Assembly (NCBI GenBank): GCA_031082205.1
Contig: JAVHLJ010000003.1
Coordinates: 64,890 to 128,889, forward strand
DNA: 64,000 bases
Source: Elusimicrobiales bacterium
GTDB lineage: Bacteria; Elusimicrobiota; Elusimicrobia; Elusimicrobiales; UBA9959
Reading direction: 5' to 3'
The notes below the pieces were generated by a model. It did not search any database and was not told the origin of the DNA. It saw only the letters and a list, made by a program, of their open reading frames with translations. Positions 1-9,382 of the stretch are shown here, one piece after another; positions within the stretch are counted from its first letter, which is position 1; every line of letters begins with the position of its first letter. The translations under genes and the position numbers were made by a program.

Positions 1-464
1 GCCTTCTTGTCCTTCTCGAAAACGTCCACCTTGTAGCCCAGCTGCGCCAGCGTGCCGGCGGCAGAGAGCCCGGCGGGGCCGGCGCCTATAACGGCGACCT
101 TTTTCCCGTTGGGCTTCGCCTTTTTGAACTCCGGCATCACTCCCAGTTCCTTGGCGCGCTGGACGATGGCGGCCTGCATGGGAGGTATCTTTATCGGGTT
201 ATCGAAGATCCTGCGGGAGCAGGCCTTCACGCAGAACCAGTCCGGGCAGACCGCGCCGCAGACGCCGCCGAAGGTGTTGTGGCCCATGATGAGCGCCGCG
301 CTGCGCTTGAAATCGGAGCTCTCCATCTGGCGCACGGCCATGATGAAATCGGCGGGCGAGCAGTCGGCCGGGCAGGCCTTCTGGCAGGGCTTGTCCTCGC
401 AGTAGAGGCAGCGCTCGGCCTCGGTCCTGAGCTGGGCGTCGGTAAGGAACTGGATCTTTTTCAT
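1..464 (-). CDS. NAD(P)-binding flavoprotein, glutamate synthase small-subunit/PreT-like (N-terminal part only, runs off window)
   Basis: Minus-strand reading gives MKKIQFLTDAQLRTEAERCLYCEDKPCQKACPADC...NTFGGVCGAVCP...KKVAVIGAGPAGLSAAGTLAQLGYKVDVFEKDKKA: 4Fe-4S Cys motifs followed by a GxGxxG FAD-binding motif. Confidence 0.8.
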   Translation of the reverse strand, partial: MKKIQFLTDAQLRTEAERCLYCEDKPCQKACPADCSPADFIMAVRQMESSDFKRSAALIMGHNTFGGVCGAVCPDWFCVKACSRRIFDNPIKIPPMQAAIVQRAKELGVMPEFKKAKPNGKKVAVIGAGPAGLSAAGTLAQLGYKVDVFEKDKK

Positions 465-501
465 GTCTGCACCTCGCGTGAAGATACTAGATTCTATAAA
501 T

Positions 502-3078
502 TTAAGCGCTTTTGTGTTTTATCCTGGCCTTCAGCCGGAAATGATCGTAGTCGAAGAAGAAGCGGCTATAGACCAGGAAGCGCCAGCCCGCGCGCTTGGT
601 CTCCTCGTCCGCGCGGGCCGAGAGATCGGCTATCTCCGAATCTTCCGGCACGGCCAGTATATGGCAGCGGTGGCCCGAGCCGTTATGCGCCTCGTCGAGG
701 CGCAGATCTATGACTCCGCCCTGGCGGCGGGCCCAGAGATGTTCCATGTCCAGCCGGGCTTCGACCGGGGCTATTTCGTGCAGCTTGAGCGGCGCGGCGT
801 AGGCGACGGAGGCGATGTATCTGCCGTACTCCGCCTGTACACGGGAGAAATCGGCCCGAAGCGCGTTGCCCCTGGCGTCCAGGAACGAGGAGAGGGGGAG
901 ATGCTGCATGAAGAGCCTCGTCCTGGCCGGCGCGGCCAGGGATATTTCGTTGAAGAACATCCAGGTCCGCAGGGCCGAAGGCCCGGCCTCCGGGTCGAAG
1001 ACGTATATCGTGGAAGCCGCAGGGGCGGGGTTGCGCCTGGCCGAGAGGGTGTTGTCCAGCAGCGATCGTTTCGCCCTCGAGTAATTAATTTCCTGGCAGA
1101 CGGCCGGAATATCCGCGAAATGAGCGCGGTGTTCCACCGAGCCTTCCGCCAGCGCCTTGAGTTCCGCGCCCGTCTTGAAACTGTGGCCGGGCGACAGCGT
1201 GCGCGCTATTTCCAGGTGGCGCAGCGATTCCTTCCTGTCGCCGCGCAGCGCGTATATCTTGCTGAGGCGGTAATAGCCCTCGGCTATATCCTCCTCCTGC
1301 CCTTCGCTCATTGTCTTGCGCAGCTCGACGCAGGCCTTTTTGTATTCGCCGCGCAGCAGCGCAAGGTCCGCCCTCATGAAAGGGAGATAGGCCTGGGCCG
1401 GAGCGATAGCCGCGGTTTCATCCAGGACGACTTCAGCCTCGTCCAGCCGGCCGGCCTGTATCTGGCCTTCGGCCAGCGCCAGCAGAAGCATGACATTGCC
1501 GGGGTGATTGCGTATCTCCTCGGTAGTTATTCTGAGCCATTCTTCGAACCGGCCCATCCCGGCGTGGTGATAGGCGGAGACGAACCAGGTGAAGAGCGAA
1601 GGTCCCGGGATGGCCGCGTCTATCCGTTCGGCGTATTCCATGGCCCTGTCGTAGTCGCCCGAGCTCATACGGGCCCTGGCGCAGAGGGCCATCAGCGCGG
1701 GATCTTCCGAGCCGCCGCGCAGATAATACTCTATGTTGCGCAGCCAGTCTCCCGCCCCTTCGAAATAGTCGGCCAGCAGGGCGGCATGCAGGCGCTCCTC
1801 CGGGTCCGGCGAGGTCCTGGCCGCCTGCCGCATCCTGGCGCCCGCCTTGCGCAGGGCGGGGGAATCTCCGATATGCGTGCGCAGCACGGCCAGCATGGCG
1901 TTGGCTTCCGTCGAGAGCGGGTCCAGCTTGACGGCTTTCAGTATCAGTTCCTGGGCCTGGTCCACTTCGAAGTCGGTGAAATAGGTGAGCACGGCCTCGC
2001 TGGTCAGCCGGGAGGCCTCGCGGCGCGCTTGTCCCTCGGCACGGCTCTCCCTCTTTTCTGCCCGGTCTTCCGGCCCGGTTCCCGGGGCCGGCCGAAGAAG
2101 GCCGAGCAGTCCGGCGAAGATCTGGGTCCTGAGCCCCTTCGGCCTGGCGGCGAGACGAATGGCGTCGGCCAGTTCGCGCGCGTTGCGGTAGCGGCGGCCC
2201 GGTTCCTTTTCGAGGCATTTCATTATCACCAGCGCCAGCGCCGGCGACAGCAGCCTGTTGAGCTTCCCAGGGGGCCGCGGCCTGGACTGGGTGACCGCTT
2301 TGATGAAGGCCGCGGTATTGTCCTCGCTGAAAGGGTGGGAGAGCGTCATCAGTTCGTAGAAAACAGTCCCCAGGCCGTAGATGTCGGAGGCGGCCGAGAG
2401 CGCGCCGCCCGAGAAACTTTCGGGGGACATGTACCGCAGCGTGCCCAGCATCGGCTGTCCCGTGGTTATGTCCGACGAATCGGAGAATTTGGCGAGCCCG
2501 AAATCGGCGAGCTTGGCCGGGCCCTTGCGGCCGAGCAGTATGTTGGAGGGTTTGATGTCCCGGTGCAGTATGCCCAGGGAATGGGCCTCGTAGAGCGCGT
2601 CGGCCACGCCGGCCATCAGCGCGGCGGCGCGGTTCTCATAGTCCGGGTCGGCCAGCGGCGGCCCGGCCGGAGTGCGCAGGAAATAGGGCAGGGCCTCGTC
2701 CTCGGGCGAAGGCTCCTTGATATAGCCGTAGCGGCGCAGGTCCTCAATATCGCCCGCCGAGTTGATGGCGCGCGCCAGCTCCAGGAAGGACAGCAGCGGC
2801 TTGCCGTCCACGTACTCCATTACCATGTAGGGGAGGCCGCCGTGCTCGCCGAAGGAATAGACCTTGATTATGCCGGGATGGTCGCACCTGGCTATGGCCG
2901 CGGCCTCGCGCAGGAAGCGCCGCCGGCTGTTCGGTGTCGCCTGGCCGGGGAGGACCATCTTCAGCGCGGCGTCGCGCTGCAGCGCCTTGTCATGCGCGCG
3001 GTATACCGCGCCCATGCCGCCTCGGCCGATCTCGCCGGTTATCCTGTAGCCGCCTATTTCGTCGCCAGTCTTGAGCAT
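502..3078 (-). CDS. Serine/threonine protein kinase with C-terminal TPR region
   Basis: [44 protein letters not shown] kinase motifs; helical TPR-like repeats after about residue 330; uncharacterised C-terminal ~170 aa. Confidence 0.9.
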   Translation of the reverse strand: MLKTGDEIGGYRITGEIGRGGMGAVYRAHDKALQRDAALKMVLPGQATPNSRRRFLREAAAIARCDHPGIIKVYSFGEHGGLPYMVMEYVDGKPLLSFLELARAINSAGDIEDLRRYGYIKEPSPEDEALPYFLRTPAGPPLADPDYENRAAALMAGVADALYEAHSLGILHRDIKPSNILLGRKGPAKLADFGLAKFSDSSDITTGQPMLGTLRYMSPESFSGGALSAASDIYGLGTVFYELMTLSHPFSEDNTAAFIKAVTQSRPRPPGKLNRLLSPALALVIMKCLEKEPGRRYRNARELADAIRLAARPKGLRTQIFAGLLGLLRPAPGTGPEDRAEKRESRAEGQARREASRLTSEAVLTYFTDFEVDQAQELILKAVKLDPLSTEANAMLAVLRTHIGDSPALRKAGARMRQAARTSPDPEERLHAALLADYFEGAGDWLRNIEYYLRGGSEDPALMALCARARMSSGDYDRAMEYAERIDAAIPGPSLFTWFVSAYHHAGMGRFEEWLRITTEEIRNHPGNVMLLLALAEGQIQAGRLDEAEVVLDETAAIAPAQAYLPFMRADLALLRGEYKKACVELRKTMSEGQEEDIAEGYYRLSKIYALRGDRKESLRHLEIARTLSPGHSFKTGAELKALAEGSVEHRAHFADIPAVCQEINYSRAKRSLLDNTLSARRNPAPAASTIYVFDPEAGPSALRTWMFFNEISLAAPARTRLFMQHLPLSSFLDARGNALRADFSRVQAEYGRYIASVAYAAPLKLHEIAPVEARLDMEHLWARRQGGVIDLRLDEAHNGSGHRCHILAVPEDSEIADLSARADEETKRAGWRFLVYSRFFFDYDHFRLKARIKHKSA

Positions 3079-3097
3079 GCCTTCATTTTGATTTTAC

Positions 3098-3103
3098 TAT
3101 AAT
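3098..3103 (+). promoter_or_regulatory. Putative -10 element (TATAAT) in the divergent kinase/amidohydrolase intergenic region
   Basis: AT-rich stretch ATTTTACTATAATATTAATT between divergent genes. Confidence 0.5.
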
Positions 3104-3134
3104 ATTAATTACACCTCTGAGCCCGGAGACCGAC

Positions 3135-4508
3135 ATGAAACAGAAATCACTACTCATAAAGAACGCCCTCGTCCTGGCCACCATGGACGGCGAACGCCGC
3201 GAGATAAAGGGCGGCGACGTCTATATCGAGGGGCCGGAAATAAAAAAAGTCGGCAAAGGCCTCAAGGTGAAGGCCGACGCGGTCATCGACGCCTCCGGCT
3301 GCGTCGTCATGCCGGGCATGGTCAACACGCATCACCATCTCTACCAGACGCTGACCCGCAACCTGCCCAAAGTCCAGGACGCCGAGCTCTTCGACTGGCT
3401 CGTCTATCTCTACGATATCTGGAAGCATGTCGATCCCGAGGCCATCTACGCCAGCACGCAGGCGGGCCTGGGCGAGCTGCTGCTGACCGGCTGCACCACC
3501 AGCTCCGACCACCTTTACCTTTTTCCCGAGAAGAACAGCGGTTTCTTTATAGACACGCAGATAGCCGCCGCCCGCGACCTGGGCATGCGCTTCACCGCCA
3601 CCCGCGGCTCCATGTCGCGCGGCCGCTCCAAGGGCGGCCTGCCGCCGGATTCCGTGGTGCAGAAGGAGGATTTCATCCTCAAGGACTGCGAGCGGCTGAT
3701 AAACAAGTTCCACGGCCGCGAAAAGTTCGCCATGACCAACGTGGCGATGGCGCCGTGCTCGCCTTTCTCGGTCACCACGGAGCTGCTCAAGCTCACCGCC
3801 GAGATGGCCAAAAAATGGGGCGTGCGCATGCACACCCACCTCGCAGAGACGAAAGACGAAGAGGCCTTCTGCAAGAAGCTTTTTAAAATGCGCCCGCTCG
3901 AATACATGGAAAGCGTCGGCTGGGTGGAGGAAGGCAACGCCTGGTTCGCCCACTGCGTCTACATAAACGAGAAAGAAGCCAAAAAGATGGGACATACCAA
4001 TACCGGCGTCGCCCATTGCCCCTGCTCCAACCTGCGGCTGGGCTCCGGCATAGCCCCGGTGCCGATGTTCCTGCGGCACAAAGTGCCCGTCGGCCTGGGC
4101 GTGGACGGCTCCGCCTCCAACGATTCTTCCGACATGCTGGGCGAGGCGCGCCAGTGCATGCTGGTGCACCGCCTCGACAATGTTAAGGCCATGCCGGCGC
4201 GCACCGCGCTGGAACTGGCCACCCGCGGCGGCGCCGCCGTGCTGGGCCGCAAGGATATCGGCTCCATCGAGCCCGGCAAGGCCGCCGACATAGCCGTCTT
4301 CGACGTGAGCGGTATAGATTTCGTCGGCTCGCAGAGCGACCCGCTGGCCTCGCTGCTTTTCTGCGGCGCCTCGCACCGCACGAAATACACGATAGTCAAC
4401 GGCGAGGTAGTGGTGAAGAACGGCCGCCTGACCAAAGTGGACGAGCGGGCGGTGACGGAGCGCGCCAACAAGGCCGCCGCCCGCCTCTACCGCCGCGCCG
4501 GGGTATAG
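3135..4508 (+). CDS. Amidohydrolase, 8-oxoguanine deaminase/SsnA-like (ATZ/TRZ family)
   Basis: MPGMVNTHHHLYQTLTR metal motif, MHTHLAETKDEE, FAHCVYI, GLGVDGSASNDSSDML; typical of the cytosine deaminase-like/8-oxoguanine deaminase family. Confidence 0.85.
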   Translation: MKQKSLLIKNALVLATMDGERREIKGGDVYIEGPEIKKVGKGLKVKADAVIDASGCVVMPGMVNTHHHLYQTLTRNLPKVQDAELFDWLVYLYDIWKHVDPEAIYASTQAGLGELLLTGCTTSSDHLYLFPEKNSGFFIDTQIAAARDLGMRFTATRGSMSRGRSKGGLPPDSVVQKEDFILKDCERLINKFHGREKFAMTNVAMAPCSPFSVTTELLKLTAEMAKKWGVRMHTHLAETKDEEAFCKKLFKMRPLEYMESVGWVEEGNAWFAHCVYINEKEAKKMGHTNTGVAHCPCSNLRLGSGIAPVPMFLRHKVPVGLGVDGSASNDSSDMLGEARQCMLVHRLDNVKAMPARTALELATRGGAAVLGRKDIGSIEPGKAADIAVFDVSGIDFVGSQSDPLASLLFCGASHRTKYTIVNGEVVVKNGRLTKVDERAVTERANKAAARLYRRAGV

Positions 4509-4524
4509 AACAACGGGGGGGGGA

Positions 4525-5619
4525 ATGAAAAAAATAGCGATAAATACCGGCGGGGGGGACGCGCCGGGTCTTAACGCCGTGATACGGGCGATAGTGGTGT
4601 CGGCGCTCAACAAGGGCTACGAGGTTTTCGGCATACGCGACGGCTATAACGGCCTGCTCAAGCCGGAGGATTACCCGGAGGGCGGGCTGATACCGATGAA
4701 CCGCCGCACGGTGCGCGGCATCACGCACCTGGGCGGCACGATACTGGGCACGACCAACAAGGGCAATCCGACCAAGTACCCGACGATGGGGCCCGACGGC
4801 AAGATGTACGAGAAGGACCGTACCGACGAACTGGTGGCGGCTTTCAAAAAGAACGGGATAGAGGCGCTGGTCGCGCTGGGCGGCGACGGCTCGCTGGGCA
4901 TAGCCAATGTGCTGGCGCAGAAAGGCCTGCGCGTGGTGGGCGTGCCCAAGACCATAGACAACGACCTGGACAAGACGGTGGCGACCTTCGGCTTCGACAC
5001 GGCGGTCTCTTTCGCGACCGAGTGCCTGGACCGGCTGCACGCGACGGCGGAGTCGCATTGCCGGGTCATGGTCGTAGAGGTGATGGGCCGCTACGCCGGA
5101 TGGATAGCCCTTAATTCCGGCGTCTCCGGCAACGCCGACGCCATACTTCTTCCCGAGATCCCTTACGACATAAACAAGGTCGCCGCGGCGCTGCGGGAGC
5201 GGCCCAAGCGCGGCAAGAATTACTGCATAGTCGTGGTCGCGGAGGGCGCCAGGCCCGTCGGCGGCGGCGTTTCCGTGGTCGGCAGGGAGCTGGGCCGCCA
5301 GGAGAAGCTGGGCGGCGCCGGCGAGCGCGTGGCCAAAGAACTGGAGCCGCTGCTCGGCAAGGAATGCCGCACCGTGGTGCTGGGGCACCTGCTGCGCGGC
5401 GGCACCCCGACCACTTTCGACAGGCTTATCTCGCTGCGTTTCGGCGCGGCGGCTGTCCGCGCGCTGGAGGAGGGCAGGAGCGGCGTCATGGTCGCGCTGG
5501 ACCCGCCTACGGTGCGCTATGTGCCGCTCTCCGAGGCGACCAGCCGCATGAAGACCGTGCCGCAGGACTGCGATACCATAAAGACCGCGCGCGACCTGGG
5601 CATCTGCCTGGGAGACTGA
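4525..5619 (+). CDS. 6-phosphofructokinase (phosphoryl donor uncertain)
   Basis: GGGDAPGLNAVIRAIV, ALGGDGSLGIA, GVPKTIDNDL, VEVMGRYAGWIAL, GHLLRGGTPTTFDR. Confidence 0.93.
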   Translation: MKKIAINTGGGDAPGLNAVIRAIVVSALNKGYEVFGIRDGYNGLLKPEDYPEGGLIPMNRRTVRGITHLGGTILGTTNKGNPTKYPTMGPDGKMYEKDRTDELVAAFKKNGIEALVALGGDGSLGIANVLAQKGLRVVGVPKTIDNDLDKTVATFGFDTAVSFATECLDRLHATAESHCRVMVVEVMGRYAGWIALNSGVSGNADAILLPEIPYDINKVAAALRERPKRGKNYCIVVVAEGARPVGGGVSVVGRELGRQEKLGGAGERVAKELEPLLGKECRTVVLGHLLRGGTPTTFDRLISLRFGAAAVRALEEGRSGVMVALDPPTVRYVPLSEATSRMKTVPQDCDTIKTARDLGICLGD

Positions 5620-6221
5620 TGATATCGGCGATCGTACTGGCCGCCGGGGAGTCGTCCCGCATGGGGCGTCCCAAGGCCCTGCTCGAGTGGCGCGGCCTGC
5701 CTTTTATAGAGCATGTCTGCGCAGCGCTGCGCGGCGCCGGCGTCGAGGACCGGGTCGTGGTTCTGGGGCGGGCTTCGTCGGAGATCCTGTCCGGTTGGAC
5801 GCCGTCCGGCGAGAAGACGGTGGTGAATCCCAGGCCCGAGGACGGTCAGCTGTCCTCGCTGCGCGTCGGGCTGGAAGCGGCGGACCCGGACGCGGAGGCT
5901 TTCATGGTCTGTCTTGCGGACCAGCCTACGATAGCGCCGGATAGTTACAAGGCCGTGATATCCCGCTGGCGGGAGGCTCCGGACCATATCGTCATACCCC
6001 GGACTTTCAGGGCCGCGGACGCGCGGATGAAGCGCGGCCACCCCATCATTATCCCGGCGGCCCGTCGCGGGCTCTGCTTCGAAGGCCCGCTGGACAAGGG
6101 CCTGCACTGGGTCACGCATCATCCGTCGGTGAAGATAGCGGACCTCGACCTGGACGACAAGGAGATAATCAGGGATTTCGACACGCCGGAGGATTACGAC
6201 GGCCTCGCGGGCGGACGGTAA
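5619..6221 (+). CDS. Nucleotidyltransferase family protein (MocA/MobA-like molybdenum cofactor cytidylyltransferase)
   Basis: MISAIVLAAGESSRMGRPKALLEWRG signature; start overlaps the PFK stop (ATGA); adjacent to molybdenum hydroxylase genes. Confidence 0.85.
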   Translation: MISAIVLAAGESSRMGRPKALLEWRGLPFIEHVCAALRGAGVEDRVVVLGRASSEILSGWTPSGEKTVVNPRPEDGQLSSLRVGLEAADPDAEAFMVCLADQPTIAPDSYKAVISRWREAPDHIVIPRTFRAADARMKRGHPIIIPAARRGLCFEGPLDKGLHWVTHHPSVKIADLDLDDKEIIRDFDTPEDYDGLAGGR

Positions 6222-6233
6222 GGAGATAACACC

Positions 6234-7760
6234 ATGTTTTCCGACAAGCAGAAGGCAGAGAGAAAAAAAGAGATGAACGAGTTCTTCGCGCTTATGGGCG
6301 TTCCGTTCATCCTTTCCGTCATAGGTTCCGTGTTCTACAGGTTCGCCTTCGCTGCCCTGACCGGGGCCGCCGCCGCGCGCCCCGGCGGTGTTCGCGCGGG
6401 AGGGGGCGCGGGGGATATGTTCCTGGGAACCGATTTCGGTTTCAGTATGGGCATAATGGCGGCGCTGGTCTATCTGTGGGGGCGGCCGGCGCATCTTTAT
6501 ATCAGGAACCCTTCGCCTGAACTAAAGGATAAGATACGCCGTCGGCTGGCCGGCGTCTATCAGCACGGCTTCGCGATGCTCTTCATAGCGCAGGGCCTTG
6601 CGCTGGCGGTGTCCTCGGCGGCGCCAGGGCGTCTATCCGGGGCCCATTTCGCCTCCGCCGCTTTCGCGTTCCTGGCGCAGGCCGCCATGCTGGTGGTCTA
6701 CATAGACGCCCAGCTTTCAAAGCAGAAGACGCTGATGGCCAATCTCTACCCGGGAGAGGAGATATTCTCCCTCCGGCCGGGTTTCTCCATCCCGATATAC
6801 CTTAAGATAACCACGCTTATATCCGGCTTCGCGCTCATCCCGTTCCTGCTCATATACCTGGCGTTCTTCAACAGGGTCCCGTGGGATTCCATGTCGGGGG
6901 ACTTCGTTGCGATGCTTTTTGTTTCAGGCGCCATACTGCTGCACGGCATCGGCAGCGTTTACAACGGGATACAGAAGCCGCTGGACGGCCTGGTGGGGCG
7001 CATGCGGCGCGTCGCGGAGGGGGACTATTCCCGGACCCGCATCTATTTCTCCGACGAAGTGGCGTATCTGAAGGCCGGCTACAACGAGATGGTGGCGGGC
7101 CTGAGGGAGCGCGAGGAACTGCACGACACTTTCGGCAAGTACCTCTCGATAGAGATAGCGCGCGAGCTCATCAAGAACAAGAAGGTCAACCTGGGCGGCG
7201 AGGCCATAGAGGCCGCGGTCATGTTCTGCGATATACGCAACTTCACGCCGCTCAGCGAAAAGCTCTCGGCCACGGAGATGGTCTCCTTCCTCAACGACTA
7301 TTTCCACTATGTCACGCCGCCGATAACGGCTCATAACGGCGTCATAAGCAAGTTCATGGGCGACGCCGTGATGGCCATATACGCGCCGCTGCTGGGTTCC
7401 AACGACTACGCCTCGGACGCGGTCAGTTCGGCGGCGGAGATGCGCGCGGCCCTGGAGAAGTTCAACGCCTCCGGCAAGGCTCCCGGCAGGGTCGAGTTCG
7501 GCGTGGGAATACACTGCGGCCGCCTGGTGGCGGGAAACATCGGCACCGCCGCCCGGCTCGAATATACTTTCATCGGCGATACGGTCAACGCGGCCTCGAG
7601 GATAGAGTCCAGGACCAAGGACCTCGGCACCGACATACTTGTGAGCCCGCAGGTCCTGGCCGCCCTCGGCCCGGACCGCGCCGGCTTCAGGTTCGAGAGC
7701 GTCGGCGCCATAGCGCTGAAGGGCAAGGCCGAGCCGATGGAACTGCACAAACTTCTCTGA
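6234..7760 (+). CDS. Membrane-bound class III adenylate/guanylate cyclase with HAMP-like region
   Basis: Hydrophobic N-terminal segments, IQKPLDGLVGRMRRVAEGDYS (HAMP-like), AAVMFCDIRNFTPLSEKL, KFMGDAVMAIYAP, EYTFIGDTVNAASRIE. Confidence 0.9.
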   Translation: MFSDKQKAERKKEMNEFFALMGVPFILSVIGSVFYRFAFAALTGAAAARPGGVRAGGGAGDMFLGTDFGFSMGIMAALVYLWGRPAHLYIRNPSPELKDKIRRRLAGVYQHGFAMLFIAQGLALAVSSAAPGRLSGAHFASAAFAFLAQAAMLVVYIDAQLSKQKTLMANLYPGEEIFSLRPGFSIPIYLKITTLISGFALIPFLLIYLAFFNRVPWDSMSGDFVAMLFVSGAILLHGIGSVYNGIQKPLDGLVGRMRRVAEGDYSRTRIYFSDEVAYLKAGYNEMVAGLREREELHDTFGKYLSIEIARELIKNKKVNLGGEAIEAAVMFCDIRNFTPLSEKLSATEMVSFLNDYFHYVTPPITAHNGVISKFMGDAVMAIYAPLLGSNDYASDAVSSAAEMRAALEKFNASGKAPGRVEFGVGIHCGRLVAGNIGTAARLEYTFIGDTVNAASRIESRTKDLGTDILVSPQVLAALGPDRAGFRFESVGAIALKGKAEPMELHKLL

Positions 7761-7772
7761 TCCTCCCGTAAA

Positions 7773-9011
7773 ATGTTCGAGCTCCTCGTCCTCGCGGCCG
7801 TCTTCCTGCTGATAGCGGTCAGGCAGGTGGGCGGCCTGCGGCTCGGGATCTGGCAGGCCATGTGCGGCGGGGCTGCCGCGGTGCTGCTGGCCGGGCGGAT
7901 AAGCCCGGCCGAGGCCGTGGCGGCGATAGACGCCGACGTGATGGTCTTTCTTTTCGGCATGTTCGCGGCCGGTCAGACGCTGGAACTCAGCGGCTGGCTG
8001 GCCCACGCCGAGTACGAGGTCTTCAAACGCGCCGGGACCGCCCAGGGCCTGCTGCTGGGATTCGTGTTCTTCATGGGGCTGGCCTCGGCGCTGCTGATGA
8101 ACGACACGCTGGCCATAGCCGGCACGCCGGTGGCGCTGCTGCTGGCGCGCAAGCACGGCCTGGCCCCCAGGGCGCTGCTGCTGGCGCTGGCCTTTTCGGT
8201 GACCGTCGGCAGCGTGATGAGCCCCATAGGCAATCCGCAGAACCTGCTCATAGCCGTGCGGGGGGAGGTGGCCGCGCCTTTCCTGACCTTCCTGAAATAC
8301 CTGGCCGTTCCGACGCTTATAAATCTCTGGGCGGTTTTCCTGCTGGTGAGGTACTTCTATCCCGAGGAGTTCACGCTCTGCCCGCTGCGTCATTCGCAGG
8401 AGCCGGTGCGGGACAGGGCGCTGGCCCGGCTCGCCCGCGTCACCGTGGGCGTCCTGGCGGCCGCCATCGCGGCAAAGATCGCGCTGGTCTCGCTGAACCC
8501 GGCCTGGGATTTCCGGCTGACCTGGATAGCTCTGGCGGCGGCCGCGCCCGGGCTGCTGTTCAGCCCGCGCCGCCTCGAAATACTGAAGAAGACCGACTGG
8601 AGCACGCTGGCCTTCTTCGCCGCTATGTTCGTGCTGATGCGGGCGGTGTGGAATACCGGGTTTTTCCAGGGGCTGATAGCGGCCAGCGGAGCCGACGTTG
8701 CCGGCCTGGTGCCGATAATGGCCGTCAGCGCGGCGCTTAGCCAGCTGATATCGAACGTGCCGCTCGTCGCGCTTTACCTGCCGCTTCTGGAGCACGCGGG
8801 GGCGGGGACGGAGGCGCTCATGGCGCTGGCGGCGGCCTCGACCGTGGCCGGGAACCTGCTGATACTGGGCGCGGCCAGCAATGTCATCGTCATACAGGCC
8901 GCGGAGAAGCGCGGCGGCCAGACCATAACCTTCCCCGAGTTCGCCCGCGTCGGCGTGCCGCTCACCGCCGTCAACCTCCTCGTCTACTGGCTCTTCCTCC
9001 GGTTCTTCTGA
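7773..9011 (+). CDS. SLC13/ArsB-type anion permease family protein
   Basis: Multi-TM protein; FLFGMFAAGQTLELSG, SVMSPIGNPQNLLIA, ISNVPLVALYLPLL, AAASTVAGNLLILGAASNVIVI typical of ion transporter superfamily. Confidence 0.8.
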   Translation: MFELLVLAAVFLLIAVRQVGGLRLGIWQAMCGGAAAVLLAGRISPAEAVAAIDADVMVFLFGMFAAGQTLELSGWLAHAEYEVFKRAGTAQGLLLGFVFFMGLASALLMNDTLAIAGTPVALLLARKHGLAPRALLLALAFSVTVGSVMSPIGNPQNLLIAVRGEVAAPFLTFLKYLAVPTLINLWAVFLLVRYFYPEEFTLCPLRHSQEPVRDRALARLARVTVGVLAAAIAAKIALVSLNPAWDFRLTWIALAAAAPGLLFSPRRLEILKKTDWSTLAFFAAMFVLMRAVWNTGFFQGLIAASGADVAGLVPIMAVSAALSQLISNVPLVALYLPLLEHAGAGTEALMALAAASTVAGNLLILGAASNVIVIQAAEKRGGQTITFPEFARVGVPLTAVNLLVYWLFLRFF

Positions 9012-9020
9012 GTAAGGAAT

Positions 9021-9332
9021 AACTATTCCGGGGGCCGGCCCCCTGCCTCCCCCGGCTGTCTACTTATGGGACGCTGAACGGGGACGGTTCCCGCGCCGTG
9101 CCTTCCGAAGCCACATGAGGAGCCGCCGCCCCGAGCGGAGCGCGGGTACCGGCACTGCCGGACGACCGAGAATGTCTGAGCCCGGAGCGCTATGCGCGAT
9201 GGGCGAGTTCTCGGTCGGCCGCGCGCAGCGAAGGGTGGGTTCAGCGGCGGCGAACCGTGGCGGAGCGAAGGCACGGCACGGGAGCCTGCGGCGTTTTTTC
9301 GTGGTGAGCCGGCCCCGGCACCCGGAATAGTT
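9021..9332. repeat. ~312-bp imperfect long palindrome with several collinear inverted-repeat arms
   Basis: AACTATTCCGGG (9021-9032) vs CCCGGAATAGTT (9321-9332), 12/12; GGTTCCCGCGCCGTGCCTTC (9086-9105) vs GAAGGCACGGCACGGGAGCC (9267-9286), 18/20 plus one G:U; GCCGCCGC (9122-9129) vs GCGGCGGC (9244-9251); GACCGAGAA (9164-9172) vs TTCTCGGTC (9208-9216). Confidence 0.8.
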
Positions 9333-9382
9333 TTCCTGAGCGGGGCCCAGGGGCGCGGAATTTATGTAAAATCGTAATTGAT

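Noticed and set aside
463-3102. 879-aa plus-strand ORF opposite the Ser/Thr kinase
   Set aside because: Antisense artefact of GC-rich codon bias; the minus-strand product has clear kinase motifs while this one has none.
9023-9377. Three short ORFs (83, 71 and 61 aa) inside the palindromic element
   Set aside because: Arg/Gly/Pro-rich translations without motifs; they lie in the inverted-repeat arms and have no convincing ribosome-binding sites.
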